Below are positions 18,029 to 26,684 of a stretch of DNA of 64,000 nt, piece by piece. Made by a program: the position numbers and the translations under genes. This DNA comes from 34-65-8 sp964516135 (lineage in GTDB: Bacteria > Pseudomonadota > Alphaproteobacteria > Sphingomonadales > Sphingomonadaceae), in NCBI GenBank assembly GCA_964516135.1, contig CAZEWN010000010.1:30257-94256 (forward strand). Reading direction: 5' to 3'. The notes under the pieces are model-generated. The model was given only the letters and a program-made list of their open reading frames with translations, was not told the origin of the DNA and did not search any database. Numbering within the stretch: position 1 is the stretch's first letter; every line of letters begins with the position of its first letter.

Positions 18029-19020
18029 TGCGGACCGCTCTCACCTCGATCGTATCCGGCACGCTCAGCGACGGCACGACAATCACCTACCGCGTTCTGG
18101 TTGTCGCTCCGGGCATTCGGCTTGCCTGGGAAAAGATTGATGGGCTGGAAGAGACGCTCGGCAAGAACGGCGTCACCTCCAATTATCGCTACGATCTGGC
18201 ACCCTACACATGGGAGCTAGTGCGCAACCTGAAATCGGGGCGCGCGATCTTTAGCCAACCGCCCATGCCCATCAAGTGCGCGGGCGCGCCGCAGAAGGCC
18301 ATGTATCTGTCCTGCGATGCCTGGCTGGAACGCAGCGTTCTCGGCAACATCGATGTTGAATTCCGCAACGCTGGCGGTGTCCTGTTCGGTGTGAAGGAAT
18401 ACGTCCCGGCGCTGATGGAATATGTCGAAAAATACGGGATCGACTTAAAGCTCAACCAGACGCTCGTCGCGGTGGATGGCGCGGGCCGGAAGGCCGTCTT
18501 CAAGACCGAAGCCGGTGACGAAACAGTCGAGTTCGACATGCTCCATGCGGTTCCGCCGCAAGTAGCCCCACAGTTTGTCGCCGACAGTCCTCTTGCGAAT
18601 GCCGAGAGCGGCTTTGTCGACGTCGACAAGTTCACGCTACAGCACGTCCGCTATCCCAACGTGTTTGGTGTCGGCGATGCGGGATCTACGCCCAACGCCA
18701 AGACGATGGCCGCCGCGCGCAAGCAAGCCCCCATCGTCGCGGTGAATGCGCTCGCGCAGCTCGATGCACAGCCGCCTGTGGCCGAATACGACGGCTACGG
18801 CTCCTGTCCGCTGACCGTGGAACGCGGCAAGATCGTGCTCGCGGAATTCGGTTACGACGGAAAGCTGCTGCCAAGCTTCCCGAATTGGGTGATCAACGGC
18901 ACAAAGCCGCGCAAGCTGAGCTGGCTCCTTAAGTCAGAGGCGCTGCCGTGGGTTTACTGGAACGGCATGCTGAAGGGCCATGAGTGGCTGGCCAAGCCGC
19001 ATATGAAGAAGGCTGCCTGA
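18028..19020 (+). pseudogene. sqr: Fusion of a YeeE-partner start to sulfide:quinone reductase lacking its N-terminus
   Basis: The frame is open for 330 codons. The first 13 residues (MRTALTSIVSGTL) look like the start of the second YeeE/DUF6691 subunit. From SDGTTITYRVLVVAPG on, it matches type II sulfide:quinone oxidoreductase: YDLAPYTWELVRN, PMPIKCAGAPQKAMYL (catalytic Cys), NVFGVGDAGSTPNAKT, YGSCPLTVERGKIVLAEF. The roughly 95 residues with the FAD-binding GxGxxG Rossmann motif are absent, so it is unlikely to be an active enzyme. The join, near 18067, keeps the frame. Either a natural deletion or an assembly collapse over similar sequence could explain it. Confidence 0.85.
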
Positions 19021-19022
19021 TC

Positions 19023-20843
19023 GTGAGCGACAGCAATCCAGGGTCGGCTGGCGGGCCGTCCGGCTCGCCGTGCCGGAACAAGCCGGGACTGCTGGCGCAA
19101 AACTTCCCGATCCTCGAGTGGGGCCGGACCTACAACGGATCGGTCCTGACGAACGATCTCGTCGCGGCGATCATCGTTACGATCATGCTGATACCGCAGA
19201 GCCTTGCTTACGCCCTGCTTGCGGGACTGCCGCCTGTCGTGGGCCTTTACGCCTCGATCCTGCCGCTGGTTGCTTACGCGATCTTCGGCACCAGCCGCAC
19301 GCTGGCAGTGGGGCCTGTTGCGGTCGTATCGCTGATGACGGCAAGTGCTGCCGGAGCCGTCGCAGCGCAGGGCACCGAGCTTTATCTCGAGGCGGCAATT
19401 ACCCTCGCTGCCTTGTCTGGCGTCATGCTGGCCGTGCTCGGGTTCCTGCGAATGGGGTTCCTCGCCAACCTCCTCTCGCATCCGGTCATCAGCGGGTTCA
19501 TCACCGCCAGCGGCATCCTGATCGCGACGAGCCAGCTGAAACATATCCTCGGTGTCTCGGCAGGCGGCGATAACTGGCCCGAAATGCTCGGCGGGCTCGC
19601 CGCCGCAATCGGCACGATCAATCCGTGGACAGTCGCCATCGGCATTCCGGCCACGTTGTTCCTTTTCTGGGTTCGCAAGGGCCTGAAACCATCCCTGGTG
19701 AAGCTCGGCCTTGCTCCGCGCGCCGCCGATATCGCGGCCAAGGCAGGTCCGGTGATCGCGGTGGTCGCAACGATTCTCGCCGCCATCGGCCTCAATCTCG
19801 AGGATCGCGGTGTGAACCTCGTCGGTGCAATTCCGCAGGGCCTTCCGCCTTTCGCCCTGCCGTCGACCGATCTGGGTCTTATCGGGCAACTGTGGGTTCC
19901 GGCTCTGCTCATCTCGATCATCGGCTTCGTCGAGAGCGTATCGGTCGCGCAAACCCTTGCGGCGAAGCGTCGCCAGCGGATTGGGCCGAACCAGGAACTG
20001 ATCGGCCTTGGCGCATCGAACATCGCCAGCGCTTTCTCGGGGGGCTACCCCGTGACCGGTGGATTCGCCCGCTCGGTGGTCAATTTCGACGCCGGAGCGG
20101 AAACGCCCGCAGCCGGGGCCTATACAGCTGTCGGCATCGCGCTGGCGGGACTGTTTCTCACCCCGCTACTCTATAGCCTGCCCATCGCCACACTGGCCGC
20201 AACGATCATCGTCGCGGTTCTCAGCCTCGTCGATCTCAAGACGCCGGGCCAATTGTGGACCTACTCCAAGGCCGACTTCGCCGCGCATATGGCGACGATC
20301 GCCATCACGCTGCTTGCCGGCGTCGAACTGGGCGTAATTGCGGGCGTAGGCGTCGGCCTCCTTCTCTACCTTTGGCGCGCCAGCCGCCCACACGCGGCCA
20401 TCGTTGGCCGCGTCCCTGAGACCGAGCACTTTCGTAATGTCGACCGACATCAGGTTTTCACCGTCCCACACGTCCTCTCGATCCGGATCGACGAAAGCCT
20501 GACCTACCTCAATGCGCGGTGGCTTGAGCAATATGTGCTGGAGGAGGTCGCCGACCGCCCGGAAGTGCGCCACGTCATCCTGATGTGTAGCGCGGTCAAC
20601 GAAATCGACGCTTCCGGTCTCGAAAGCCTCGAAGCGATCAATCACCGCATGATCGACGCGGGGATCGGCCTTCACCTTTCCGAAGTGAAGGGTCCGGTCA
20701 TGGACCGCCTGAAACGAACCCATTTTGTGGACGAGCTCAACGGGCAGGTGTTCCTGTCGCAGAACCGCGCGTTCCGGGAATTGGCGACAAACGGCGGACC
20801 ACCATCTGAACCAATCCCCGATGCTGCGAGGGGCATGATCTGA
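19023..20843 (+). CDS. SulP-family anion transporter
   Basis: 606 residues. N-terminal membrane domain of about 10-14 helices with the SulP signature (VAAIIVTIMLIPQSLAYALLAGLPPVVGLYAS, conserved PxxGLYAS and IGFVESVSVAQTLA), and a C-terminal STAS domain from about residue 475 (SIRIDESLTYLNA, CSAVNEIDASGLESLE). Likely exports or imports sulfate or sulfite formed by sulfide oxidation. The GTG start at 19023 lies 2 bases after the SQR stop; a frame start at 18984 inside sqr is less likely. Confidence 0.92.
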   Translation: MSDSNPGSAGGPSGSPCRNKPGLLAQNFPILEWGRTYNGSVLTNDLVAAIIVTIMLIPQSLAYALLAGLPPVVGLYASILPLVAYAIFGTSRTLAVGPVAVVSLMTASAAGAVAAQGTELYLEAAITLAALSGVMLAVLGFLRMGFLANLLSHPVISGFITASGILIATSQLKHILGVSAGGDNWPEMLGGLAAAIGTINPWTVAIGIPATLFLFWVRKGLKPSLVKLGLAPRAADIAAKAGPVIAVVATILAAIGLNLEDRGVNLVGAIPQGLPPFALPSTDLGLIGQLWVPALLISIIGFVESVSVAQTLAAKRRQRIGPNQELIGLGASNIASAFSGGYPVTGGFARSVVNFDAGAETPAAGAYTAVGIALAGLFLTPLLYSLPIATLAATIIVAVLSLVDLKTPGQLWTYSKADFAAHMATIAITLLAGVELGVIAGVGVGLLLYLWRASRPHAAIVGRVPETEHFRNVDRHQVFTVPHVLSIRIDESLTYLNARWLEQYVLEEVADRPEVRHVILMCSAVNEIDASGLESLEAINHRMIDAGIGLHLSEVKGPVMDRLKRTHFVDELNGQVFLSQNRAFRELATNGGPPSEPIPDAARGMI

Positions 20844-20998
20844 TGCCTGCAATTCCTGACAAAGACACCCGCTGCCGCAAGATCGAGGCTTTAATCGCAT
20901 CCGGGAATGGCGTTTGCGACAGCTGCCGCGAAATTGGGATTTCCGAAAAGACCTTCTATCGCTGGCGCAAGGCACGCACTGAAAAGCAACACGGATAA
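20843..20998 (+). CDS. 51-residue helix-turn-helix protein, transposase OrfA-like
   Basis: ATG at 20843 overlaps the SulP stop (TGATG) and the stop lies 4 bases before cydA. The sequence has a helix-turn-helix of the IS3 OrfA/HTH_8 type (REIGISEKTFYRWRK, residues 29-43) preceded by CDSC (residues 25-28) and another Cys at 11. It could be the remnant of an insertion-sequence orfA, but no other transposon sequence or terminal repeats are present, and the tight coupling on both sides suggests a retained small DNA-binding protein in the operon. Function unknown. Confidence 0.65.
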   Translation: MPAIPDKDTRCRKIEALIASGNGVCDSCREIGISEKTFYRWRKARTEKQHG

Positions 20999-21002
20999 AG
21001 AC

Positions 21003-22457
21003 ATGTTCGAACAGCTAGATGCCCTGCTGCTGGCCCGTATCCAGTTCGCCTTCACGGTGAGCTTTCACTTCATCTTCCCGGCCTTTTCCATCGGCCTCGC
21101 GAGCTATCTGGCAGTGCTCGAGGGTCTGTGGCTCAAAACAGGCAAGGCGATCTATCTCGATCTCTTCAAATATTGGCTGAAGATCTTCGCCATTGCCTTC
21201 GCGATGGGTGTCGTTTCCGGCATCGTGATGTCCTACCAGTTCGGCACGAACTGGTCGGTCTTCTCCGATATTGCGGGGCCGGTTATCGGCCCGCTGATGG
21301 CTTACGAGGTGCTGACCGCATTCTTCCTCGAGGCTGGCTTCCTTGGTGTCATGCTGTTCGGCATGGACAAGGTCGGCAAGAAGTTGCACTTCGCCGCTAC
21401 ACTGATGGTAGCGATCGGCACTTTCATCAGCGCTTTCTGGATCCTGTCGGTCAACAGCTGGATGCAGACGCCTGTCGGATACGAGATCGGGGCCAACGGC
21501 CAGTATCTCCCCGGTGATAGCTGGTGGGATATCGTCTTCAATCCCAGCTTCCCCTATCGCCTGGTCCATACGGTCATCGCGGCTTACCTCACGACTGCCT
21601 TCGTGGTGGGCGGGGTCGGAGCCTGGCATCTTCTGAAGGATCGGACGAACCTTCACGCCCGCAAGATGTTCTCGATGGCGATGTGGATGGCGGCCATCGT
21701 TGCGCCGATCCAGATCTTTGCAGGCGACATGCACGGGCTGAACACGCTCGAACATCAACCGCAGAAGGTCATGGCAATGGAAGGCCACTTCGAGAGCCAT
21801 CCGGATGGTGCACCGCTGATCCTGTTCGGCATTCCGAACAGCGAGGAGAAGCGTATCGACTACGCTATCGAAATTCCCAAGGCATCGTCGCTGATCCTGA
21901 AGCATGATCTGAATGCTCCTCTCGCCGGACTGGACACGATTCCGGACGACGAGGAACCGCCGGTCGGCATCGTCTTCTGGTCATTCCGGATAATGGTGGG
22001 AATCGGCTTCGCCATGCTTGGTATCGGAGCGTGGAGCCTGTTCGCTCGCTTCCGCAAAAAGCTCTACGAATGGCCCATGCTCCATCGCGCCGCCTTGGTC
22101 ATGGCTCCCAGCGGTTTCGTTGCGGTCATCGCTGGCTGGATAACGACGGAGGTCGGCCGGCAACCGTATGTGATCTACAATCTCCTGCGTACGGCAGATG
22201 CTGCGAGCCCGCTGGATGCCCCCGCAGTCGCCGCGTCATTGCTCGCATTCGTCGTGGTCTATTTCGCAGTCTTCGGCGCGGGCGTCTGGTATATCCTTCA
22301 CCTGATGCACAAGCCACCGCATGTAGGCGAATACGGCGTCAAGCGCGGGGACACCGGGCCGATCCGGACTGCCGGCATCACGCCTGGCCCGTCGCAGAAT
22401 CCGGGCGATCCCGACACATTGCCGCGCGATCACGAGGAGGCGACCGATGGACGTTAA
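21003..22457 (+). CDS. cydA: Cytochrome bd-type quinol oxidase subunit I, cyanide-insensitive type
   Basis: 484 residues. Quinol oxidase subunit with the high-spin heme ligand His in ARIQFAFTVSFHFIFP (near 19), a distal His in FPYRLVHTVIAAYLTTAF, the quinol region GHFES and the Met ligand region near WITTEVGRQPYVIY. The Q-loop is short, as in cyanide-insensitive oxidases (CioA). Bd oxidases resist sulfide poisoning, which suits the island's theme: respiration can continue when heme-copper oxidases are inhibited. Overlaps cydB by 11 bases. Confidence 0.95.
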   Translation: MFEQLDALLLARIQFAFTVSFHFIFPAFSIGLASYLAVLEGLWLKTGKAIYLDLFKYWLKIFAIAFAMGVVSGIVMSYQFGTNWSVFSDIAGPVIGPLMAYEVLTAFFLEAGFLGVMLFGMDKVGKKLHFAATLMVAIGTFISAFWILSVNSWMQTPVGYEIGANGQYLPGDSWWDIVFNPSFPYRLVHTVIAAYLTTAFVVGGVGAWHLLKDRTNLHARKMFSMAMWMAAIVAPIQIFAGDMHGLNTLEHQPQKVMAMEGHFESHPDGAPLILFGIPNSEEKRIDYAIEIPKASSLILKHDLNAPLAGLDTIPDDEEPPVGIVFWSFRIMVGIGFAMLGIGAWSLFARFRKKLYEWPMLHRAALVMAPSGFVAVIAGWITTEVGRQPYVIYNLLRTADAASPLDAPAVAASLLAFVVVYFAVFGAGVWYILHLMHKPPHVGEYGVKRGDTGPIRTAGITPGPSQNPGDPDTLPRDHEEATDGR

Positions 22458-23454
22458 CGTGGACCTGACGACAATCTGGGCCTTCATCATCGCCTTCGCC
22501 GTCTTTGCCTATGTCGTGATGGACGGATTCGACCTCGGTATCGGTATCCTCTTTCCGACCTTTGATGTGGGGCCGGAGCGCGACCGGGCAATGAACTCGA
22601 TTGCGCCCGTGTGGGATGGCAACGAGACGTGGTTGGTTCTGGGCGGCGGCGGCCTATTCGCAGCTTTCCCACTGGCCTATGCGGTTATCCTCCCCGCCAC
22701 CTATCCGCTCATCATCGCCATGCTGCTGGGGCTGGTGTTTCGAGGCGTAGCGTTCGAGTATCGCTGGCGCGATCCGGGGCACCGCCGATATTGGGATGCG
22801 GCTTTCACCGGTGGCTCGCTGGTCGCGGCGATGGCGCAGGGCATGACTCTTGGGGCACTTCTTCAGGGCATCGAAGTCGTGGACCGATCTTATGCGGGGA
22901 GCTGGTTTGACTGGCTCACGCCTTACACGCTGCTGACCGGCCTCGGCACGGTCGCCGGCTATGCCTTGCTGGGCGCAACCTGGCTGGTCTGGAAGCTGGA
23001 AGGCGATAGCCAGCACCATGCGCGCGCACTGGCGAAGAAAGCTGCCTGGGCAACTCTCGTGCTGATGGGCGGCGTGAGCCTCTACAACGTGTTCCTCAAT
23101 GCCGAATATGCCGAACGCTGGCTGACGGCGCCGGAAATCTACTTCGCCGCGCCTGTCCCCATTCTTACCGGGCTGGTGGCTCTTGCTTTGCTGCGTGCCT
23201 TGTCGGTCGAACGGCACAGCAAGCCTTTCTGGCTGTCTATCGCCCTCTTCTTTTTCGGAATGGCGGGTCTCGGCGTGACCATGTGGCGCTATGTCGTTCC
23301 GCCGGGCCTCACGATATGGGACGCCGCCGCGCCGGAGCGCAGCCAAGTCTTCATGCTGGTTGGCGTCGCGATCACCATGCCGCTCATCATCGCCTACACC
23401 GCTTGGGCCTACTGGGTGTTCCGCGGCAAGGTTGCTGACGAGGGATATCACTGA
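22447..23454 (+). CDS. cydB: Cytochrome bd-type quinol oxidase subunit II
   Basis: 335 residues with about nine transmembrane helices. The N-terminal signature AYVVMDGFDLGIGILFP and APVWDGNETWLVLGGGGLFAAFPLAYA are diagnostic of CydB/CioB. Structural partner of subunit I. The stop overlaps the ATG of the DUF2474 gene (TGATG). Confidence 0.96.
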   Translation: MDVNVDLTTIWAFIIAFAVFAYVVMDGFDLGIGILFPTFDVGPERDRAMNSIAPVWDGNETWLVLGGGGLFAAFPLAYAVILPATYPLIIAMLLGLVFRGVAFEYRWRDPGHRRYWDAAFTGGSLVAAMAQGMTLGALLQGIEVVDRSYAGSWFDWLTPYTLLTGLGTVAGYALLGATWLVWKLEGDSQHHARALAKKAAWATLVLMGGVSLYNVFLNAEYAERWLTAPEIYFAAPVPILTGLVALALLRALSVERHSKPFWLSIALFFFGMAGLGVTMWRYVVPPGLTIWDAAAPERSQVFMLVGVAITMPLIIAYTAWAYWVFRGKVADEGYH

Positions 23455-23576
23455 TGGACGAGCCGCAGGATCGCCCGCTTTGGCAGCGGCTCGGCTGGAT
23501 GTTCGTGATCTGGATCGCGAGCATAACCGTGCTGGGACTCGTAGCCTCGATCATCAGGTTCTGGCTGAAGGCGTAA
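23454..23576 (+). CDS. DUF2474 small subunit of the cytochrome bd oxidase
   Basis: 40 residues, one transmembrane helix: PLWQRLGWMFVIWIASITVL...FWLKA. DUF2474 proteins follow cioAB and are the counterpart of CydX, which stabilises the oxidase. The ATG overlaps the cydB stop, consistent with translational coupling. It is short and easy to miss in gene calling. Confidence 0.85.
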   Translation: MDEPQDRPLWQRLGWMFVIWIASITVLGLVASIIRFWLKA

Positions 23577-23615
23577 CTAACGTCATCGATGCTCAATACG
23601 GTTTAATACAACAGT

Positions 23616-23689
23616 TAAGTGATAGCGCCATTCTCTCACAAAAAATGCGGGTTTATGTCCCTGCTCCGCCTCAGATGATTTATCACTTA
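23616..23689. promoter_or_regulatory. AT-rich leader with a widely spaced inverted repeat
   Basis: TAAGTGATA (23616-23624) and TATCACTTA (23681-23689) are exact inverted copies 56 bases apart, in a stretch distinctly richer in A/T than its surroundings, upstream of the second peroxiredoxin. A long-range regulator site or a stem-loop is possible. No regulator can be assigned. Confidence 0.5.
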
Positions 23690-23769
23690 GTGCAATCGAT
23701 AATTTGAATTGGTCGAAGCGCTCGGGCCGTTCTACCTAGGCTGCATCGACACGAAACAAGGAAATCGAA

Positions 23770-24399
23770 ATGAGCCTTCACATCGGCGACACCGCCCCCG
23801 ACTTCACCGTCGACACCCAGAATGGCGAGATCAGCCTGCACGACTGGGCTGGCGATAGCTGGGTGTTCTTCTTCAGCCACCCGGCCGACTTCACCCCCGT
23901 CTGCACTACGGAGATGGGTCGCACCGCGCAGCTCGCCAGCGAGTTCGACAAGCGCAATGTGAAGCCACTCGGCCTCTCCACCGACACTAACGAAGAACAC
24001 GCCAAGTGGATCGAAGACGTCAACGACACCCAGAACACCAACCTCGTATTCCCGATCGTCGCTGATGCCGATCTCAAGATCGCCAAGCTCTATGACATGA
24101 TCCATCCCGATCAGAGCGAGACGGCGGCCGTGCGGTCGGTGTTCATCATCGATCCGGACAAGAAGATCCGGCTTACCATGACCTATCCCATGAGCGTGGG
24201 ACGAAACTTCGACGAGATTTTGCGCGCGATCGATGCGCTCCAGTTCAGCGACAAGCATGGCGTGGCAACGCCCGCTGATTGGCGCGAGGGCAAGGATGCG
24301 ATCATCCCGCCGTCGGTTTCCGACGAGGATGCGAAAGCGCGTTTCCCGCAGGGTTTCATTACGCTTCGTCCCTACCTCCGCACAGTGAAAATCGATTGA
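23770..24399 (+). CDS. Peroxiredoxin, Prx6/1-Cys type
   Basis: 209 residues. Peroxidatic Cys in HPADFTPVCTTEM near residue 45, plus the Prx6-type LGLSTDTNEEHAKWIEDV, FPIVADADLKIAKLYDMIHP, AVRSVFIIDPDKKIRLTMTYPMSVGRNFDEILR. It is a canonical full-length member, unlike the more divergent paralogue at 15913. AAGGAAA lies 9 bases before the ATG. It is transcribed from its own AT-rich leader and ends at a strong terminator, so it is a single-gene unit inside the island. Confidence 0.95.
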   Translation: MSLHIGDTAPDFTVDTQNGEISLHDWAGDSWVFFFSHPADFTPVCTTEMGRTAQLASEFDKRNVKPLGLSTDTNEEHAKWIEDVNDTQNTNLVFPIVADADLKIAKLYDMIHPDQSETAAVRSVFIIDPDKKIRLTMTYPMSVGRNFDEILRAIDALQFSDKHGVATPADWREGKDAIIPPSVSDEDAKARFPQGFITLRPYLRTVKID

Positions 24400-24424
24400 G
24401 CGTCCACCCTCATCGACTCTTTTG

Positions 24425-24458
24425 AAAGCGGGATCGGTTCGCGCCGGTCCCGCTTTTT
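24425..24458 (+). terminator. Rho-independent terminator after the peroxiredoxin gene
   Basis: AAAGCGGGA (24425-24433) pairs perfectly with TCCCGCTTT (24448-24456), with an inner CGG/CCG, and the T-run continues to 24458. A ribosome binding site (AAGGAGG) for the next gene follows at 24466-24472. Confidence 0.9.
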
Positions 24459-24476
24459 CCATATGAAGGAGGCAAT

Positions 24477-25829
24477 ATGCTGCTCGAGAAAATCAAAACC
24501 CCAGGCTTGTCCCACCTGTCCTACCTAATTGGTTCGGGCGGGAAGGCGGCCGTCATCGATCCGCGCCGGGACTGCGAATGCTATGTCGAAATGGCGCGCG
24601 CCGAGGGGCTGGAGATCACCCATATCTTCGAGACCCATCGCAACGAGGATCTGGTGTCCGGGGCGCCGATCCTGAAGCAATTGACTGGCGCGCGCGTCCT
24701 GCATGGTCCCAATCCTGCCGGCACAGTCGAATATGCCGAAACGGTGCGCGAGGGTGATGAGTTCAAGATCGGGCAGCTAAAAATCAAGGTGCTGGAGACA
24801 CCGGGCCACACTGACGATCATCTTGCGTTCGTGCTCCACGACACGGCTTATCCCGATGGCCCAGTCGGAGTGTTCACGGGGGACGCGCTGTTCGTCGGCG
24901 ACGTCGGTCGCACGGACTTCTATCCCGATCGCAGGCGCGAGGTCGCAGGCCTTCTCTACGATTCCCTCCGCAAGATCCTCGAGCTTGGCGATCAGGTCAT
25001 CCTCTATCCGGCACATGGAGCGGGGTCTGTTTGTGGATCGGGAATGGCGGAACGCGAGTTCTCGACCCTCGGCCACGAACGCGCGAACAATCCGCGGCTG
25101 CTGTTCGAAAGCCGCGAAGCCTTCATCGACTTCAAGGTAGACGAGAACCACTACCAACCGCCCTATTTCCGGCTGATGGAGCGCCTCAATCTGGAAGGCG
25201 GCGAAGCTGCGCCTCGTGTGATGCGACCCAAGCGCCTGTCACTGTCCGAATTGAGCGACATCAATGTTGACCACCTGGTAGATGTGCGCGAGCCGCTTGC
25301 CTTCGCGTCGGGCCATCTTCCCGGTTCCATGAACATGCCGATTGGCATGATCTCGGCGTTCGCCGGGTGGTTCATTCGCGAGGGCGAGAAGGTCGCTCTT
25401 ATCGCTTCCGATGATGACCAGCTCGAAGCTGCCATGACGCATCTCGTGCGGATCGCGCTCGACAATATCGAAGGCGGTTATGTCGGTGTCGTGCCTGCAG
25501 CTGCGCAAGGCAAGTCTATGCGGACTATCCCGATGATTGGAACCGAGGAAGTCGAGCGTCGTCTGGAAGCCGGCAAAGATGGCTGGACGCTGCTTGATGT
25601 GAGGGATGCAGACGAACGCGCGCAAAACGCGATCGAGGGTTCCCAGCATATCTACGTGAGCGAACTCAACGAGCAATATCGCGATCTTGATCCGGCCCAG
25701 CACTACACGCTGATGTGTGCAAGCGGAATGCGGGCCACGGTCGCTGCCGGCTGGCTTGCGAGCCGCGGCTTTGACAAGTTGGACGTATATCTCGGCTCCA
25801 TGGGCGCATGGAAATCGGCCCATGGCTGA
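24477..25829 (+). CDS. Persulfide dioxygenase-rhodanese fusion
   Basis: 450 residues: a metallo-hydrolase domain (residues 1-240) followed by two rhodanese domains. The metal motif is THRNEDL instead of HxHxDH. The three ETHE1-type Fe ligands remain: the first His, the His in ETPGHTDDH and the Asp in FTGDALF. The first rhodanese domain lacks a cysteine (VALIASDDDQ); the second has the active loop MCASGMRA. The fusion would pass sulfane sulfur from an acceptor to the dioxygenase site and oxidise it to sulfite or thiosulfate. AAGGAGG precedes the ATG by 5 bases. Confidence 0.9.
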   Translation: MLLEKIKTPGLSHLSYLIGSGGKAAVIDPRRDCECYVEMARAEGLEITHIFETHRNEDLVSGAPILKQLTGARVLHGPNPAGTVEYAETVREGDEFKIGQLKIKVLETPGHTDDHLAFVLHDTAYPDGPVGVFTGDALFVGDVGRTDFYPDRRREVAGLLYDSLRKILELGDQVILYPAHGAGSVCGSGMAEREFSTLGHERANNPRLLFESREAFIDFKVDENHYQPPYFRLMERLNLEGGEAAPRVMRPKRLSLSELSDINVDHLVDVREPLAFASGHLPGSMNMPIGMISAFAGWFIREGEKVALIASDDDQLEAAMTHLVRIALDNIEGGYVGVVPAAAQGKSMRTIPMIGTEEVERRLEAGKDGWTLLDVRDADERAQNAIEGSQHIYVSELNEQYRDLDPAQHYTLMCASGMRATVAAGWLASRGFDKLDVYLGSMGAWKSAHG

Positions 25830-26442
25830 AGTAGATCAAGCGGCTTTCTGGGATGACCGCTATGCGGAGGACGAGTATCTGTTCGGGACCGCGCCCAACG
25901 CTTTTCTGGCGCGCGAGGTGCATCGCCTGCCCCCGGGATCGAAAGTCCTGGCGGTCGCCGATGGCGAAGGGCGAAACAGCGTATTCCTGGCCCAGCATGG
26001 CCATCGCGTCGTCGCTACCGACATTTCGGAAAGGGCGCTCGATAAGGCGCGAGCTCTCGCAGAGCGGCGAGCGGTCGAAGTCGAATATCGGCGGGCAAAT
26101 CTGGCCGAATGGCAATGGCCGGTGGAAGCTTACGATGCAGTGGTCGGCATCTTCATCCAGTTTGCTGGTCCCGGACTGCGTGACGACATCTTCGATGGCA
26201 TCCATCGTTCGCTGAAGCGGGGTGGCCTGCTACTGCTTGAAGGCTATCGCGAAGAACAGCTGGCGTATAGAACAGGCGGTCCGCCCAATATCGAGAACCT
26301 ATATACGGAAGACAGTTTGCGCCGCGCCTTCTCGACGTGGGAGATCGAATTACTCGATGCCTACGATGCCGAGATCGAGGAGGGGACCGGCCATTCGGGC
26401 AAGTCGGCGTTAATCGACCTTATTGCGCGGAAGCGCAATTGA
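25822..26442 (+). CDS. SAM-dependent methyltransferase, TehB/thiopurine-methyltransferase-like
   Basis: 206 residues, class I methyltransferase fold: motif I VLAVADGEGRNSVFLAQ near residue 40, acidic residue in VVATDIS, then AVVGIFIQF and GGLLLLEGYREEQL. The N-terminal FWDDRYAEDEYLFGTAPNAFL is typical of the group of small tellurite/thiol methyltransferases. It overlaps the dioxygenase-rhodanese gene by 8 bases, so a role in methylating sulfide or a metalloid is plausible but unproven. Confidence 0.85.
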   Translation: MAEVDQAAFWDDRYAEDEYLFGTAPNAFLAREVHRLPPGSKVLAVADGEGRNSVFLAQHGHRVVATDISERALDKARALAERRAVEVEYRRANLAEWQWPVEAYDAVVGIFIQFAGPGLRDDIFDGIHRSLKRGGLLLLEGYREEQLAYRTGGPPNIENLYTEDSLRRAFSTWEIELLDAYDAEIEEGTGHSGKSALIDLIARKRN

Positions 26443-26615
26443 AGAATGCCAGCCGGAGCCCCGACACCGGCTGACATCACGATCAGGAGTTTGCGCTCGG
26501 GCAAATCCGGAGCTGATTATTAAGTGTCGCATTTTCGCGGCTCGAACGCCAATAGCTGCCTGTCCGCTACCGGCCGAGAACCTGTCTCTGCCGAGAGGTT
26601 CTGCACGTGGGACCC

Positions 26616-26684
26616 CATAATTCGAGAATTGTCGAAATAACGCTTGCCTGATCGTCGGGCATTCGATATTTCGAGAATTATGGA
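26616..26684. promoter_or_regulatory. Inverted ArsR-type operator sites before arsR
   Basis: CATAATTCGAGAATT (26616-26630) and TTTCGAGAATTATGG (26669-26683) are inverted relatives about 40 bases apart and resemble arsenic-type ArsR operators (ATTCGA/TTCTCGAAT half-sites). The second copy overlaps the start codon of the arsR gene, suggesting autorepression. Confidence 0.65.

Noticed and set aside
20843..20998. Complete insertion sequence.
   Set aside because: No OrfB, terminal inverted repeats or target duplication around the 51-residue frame.
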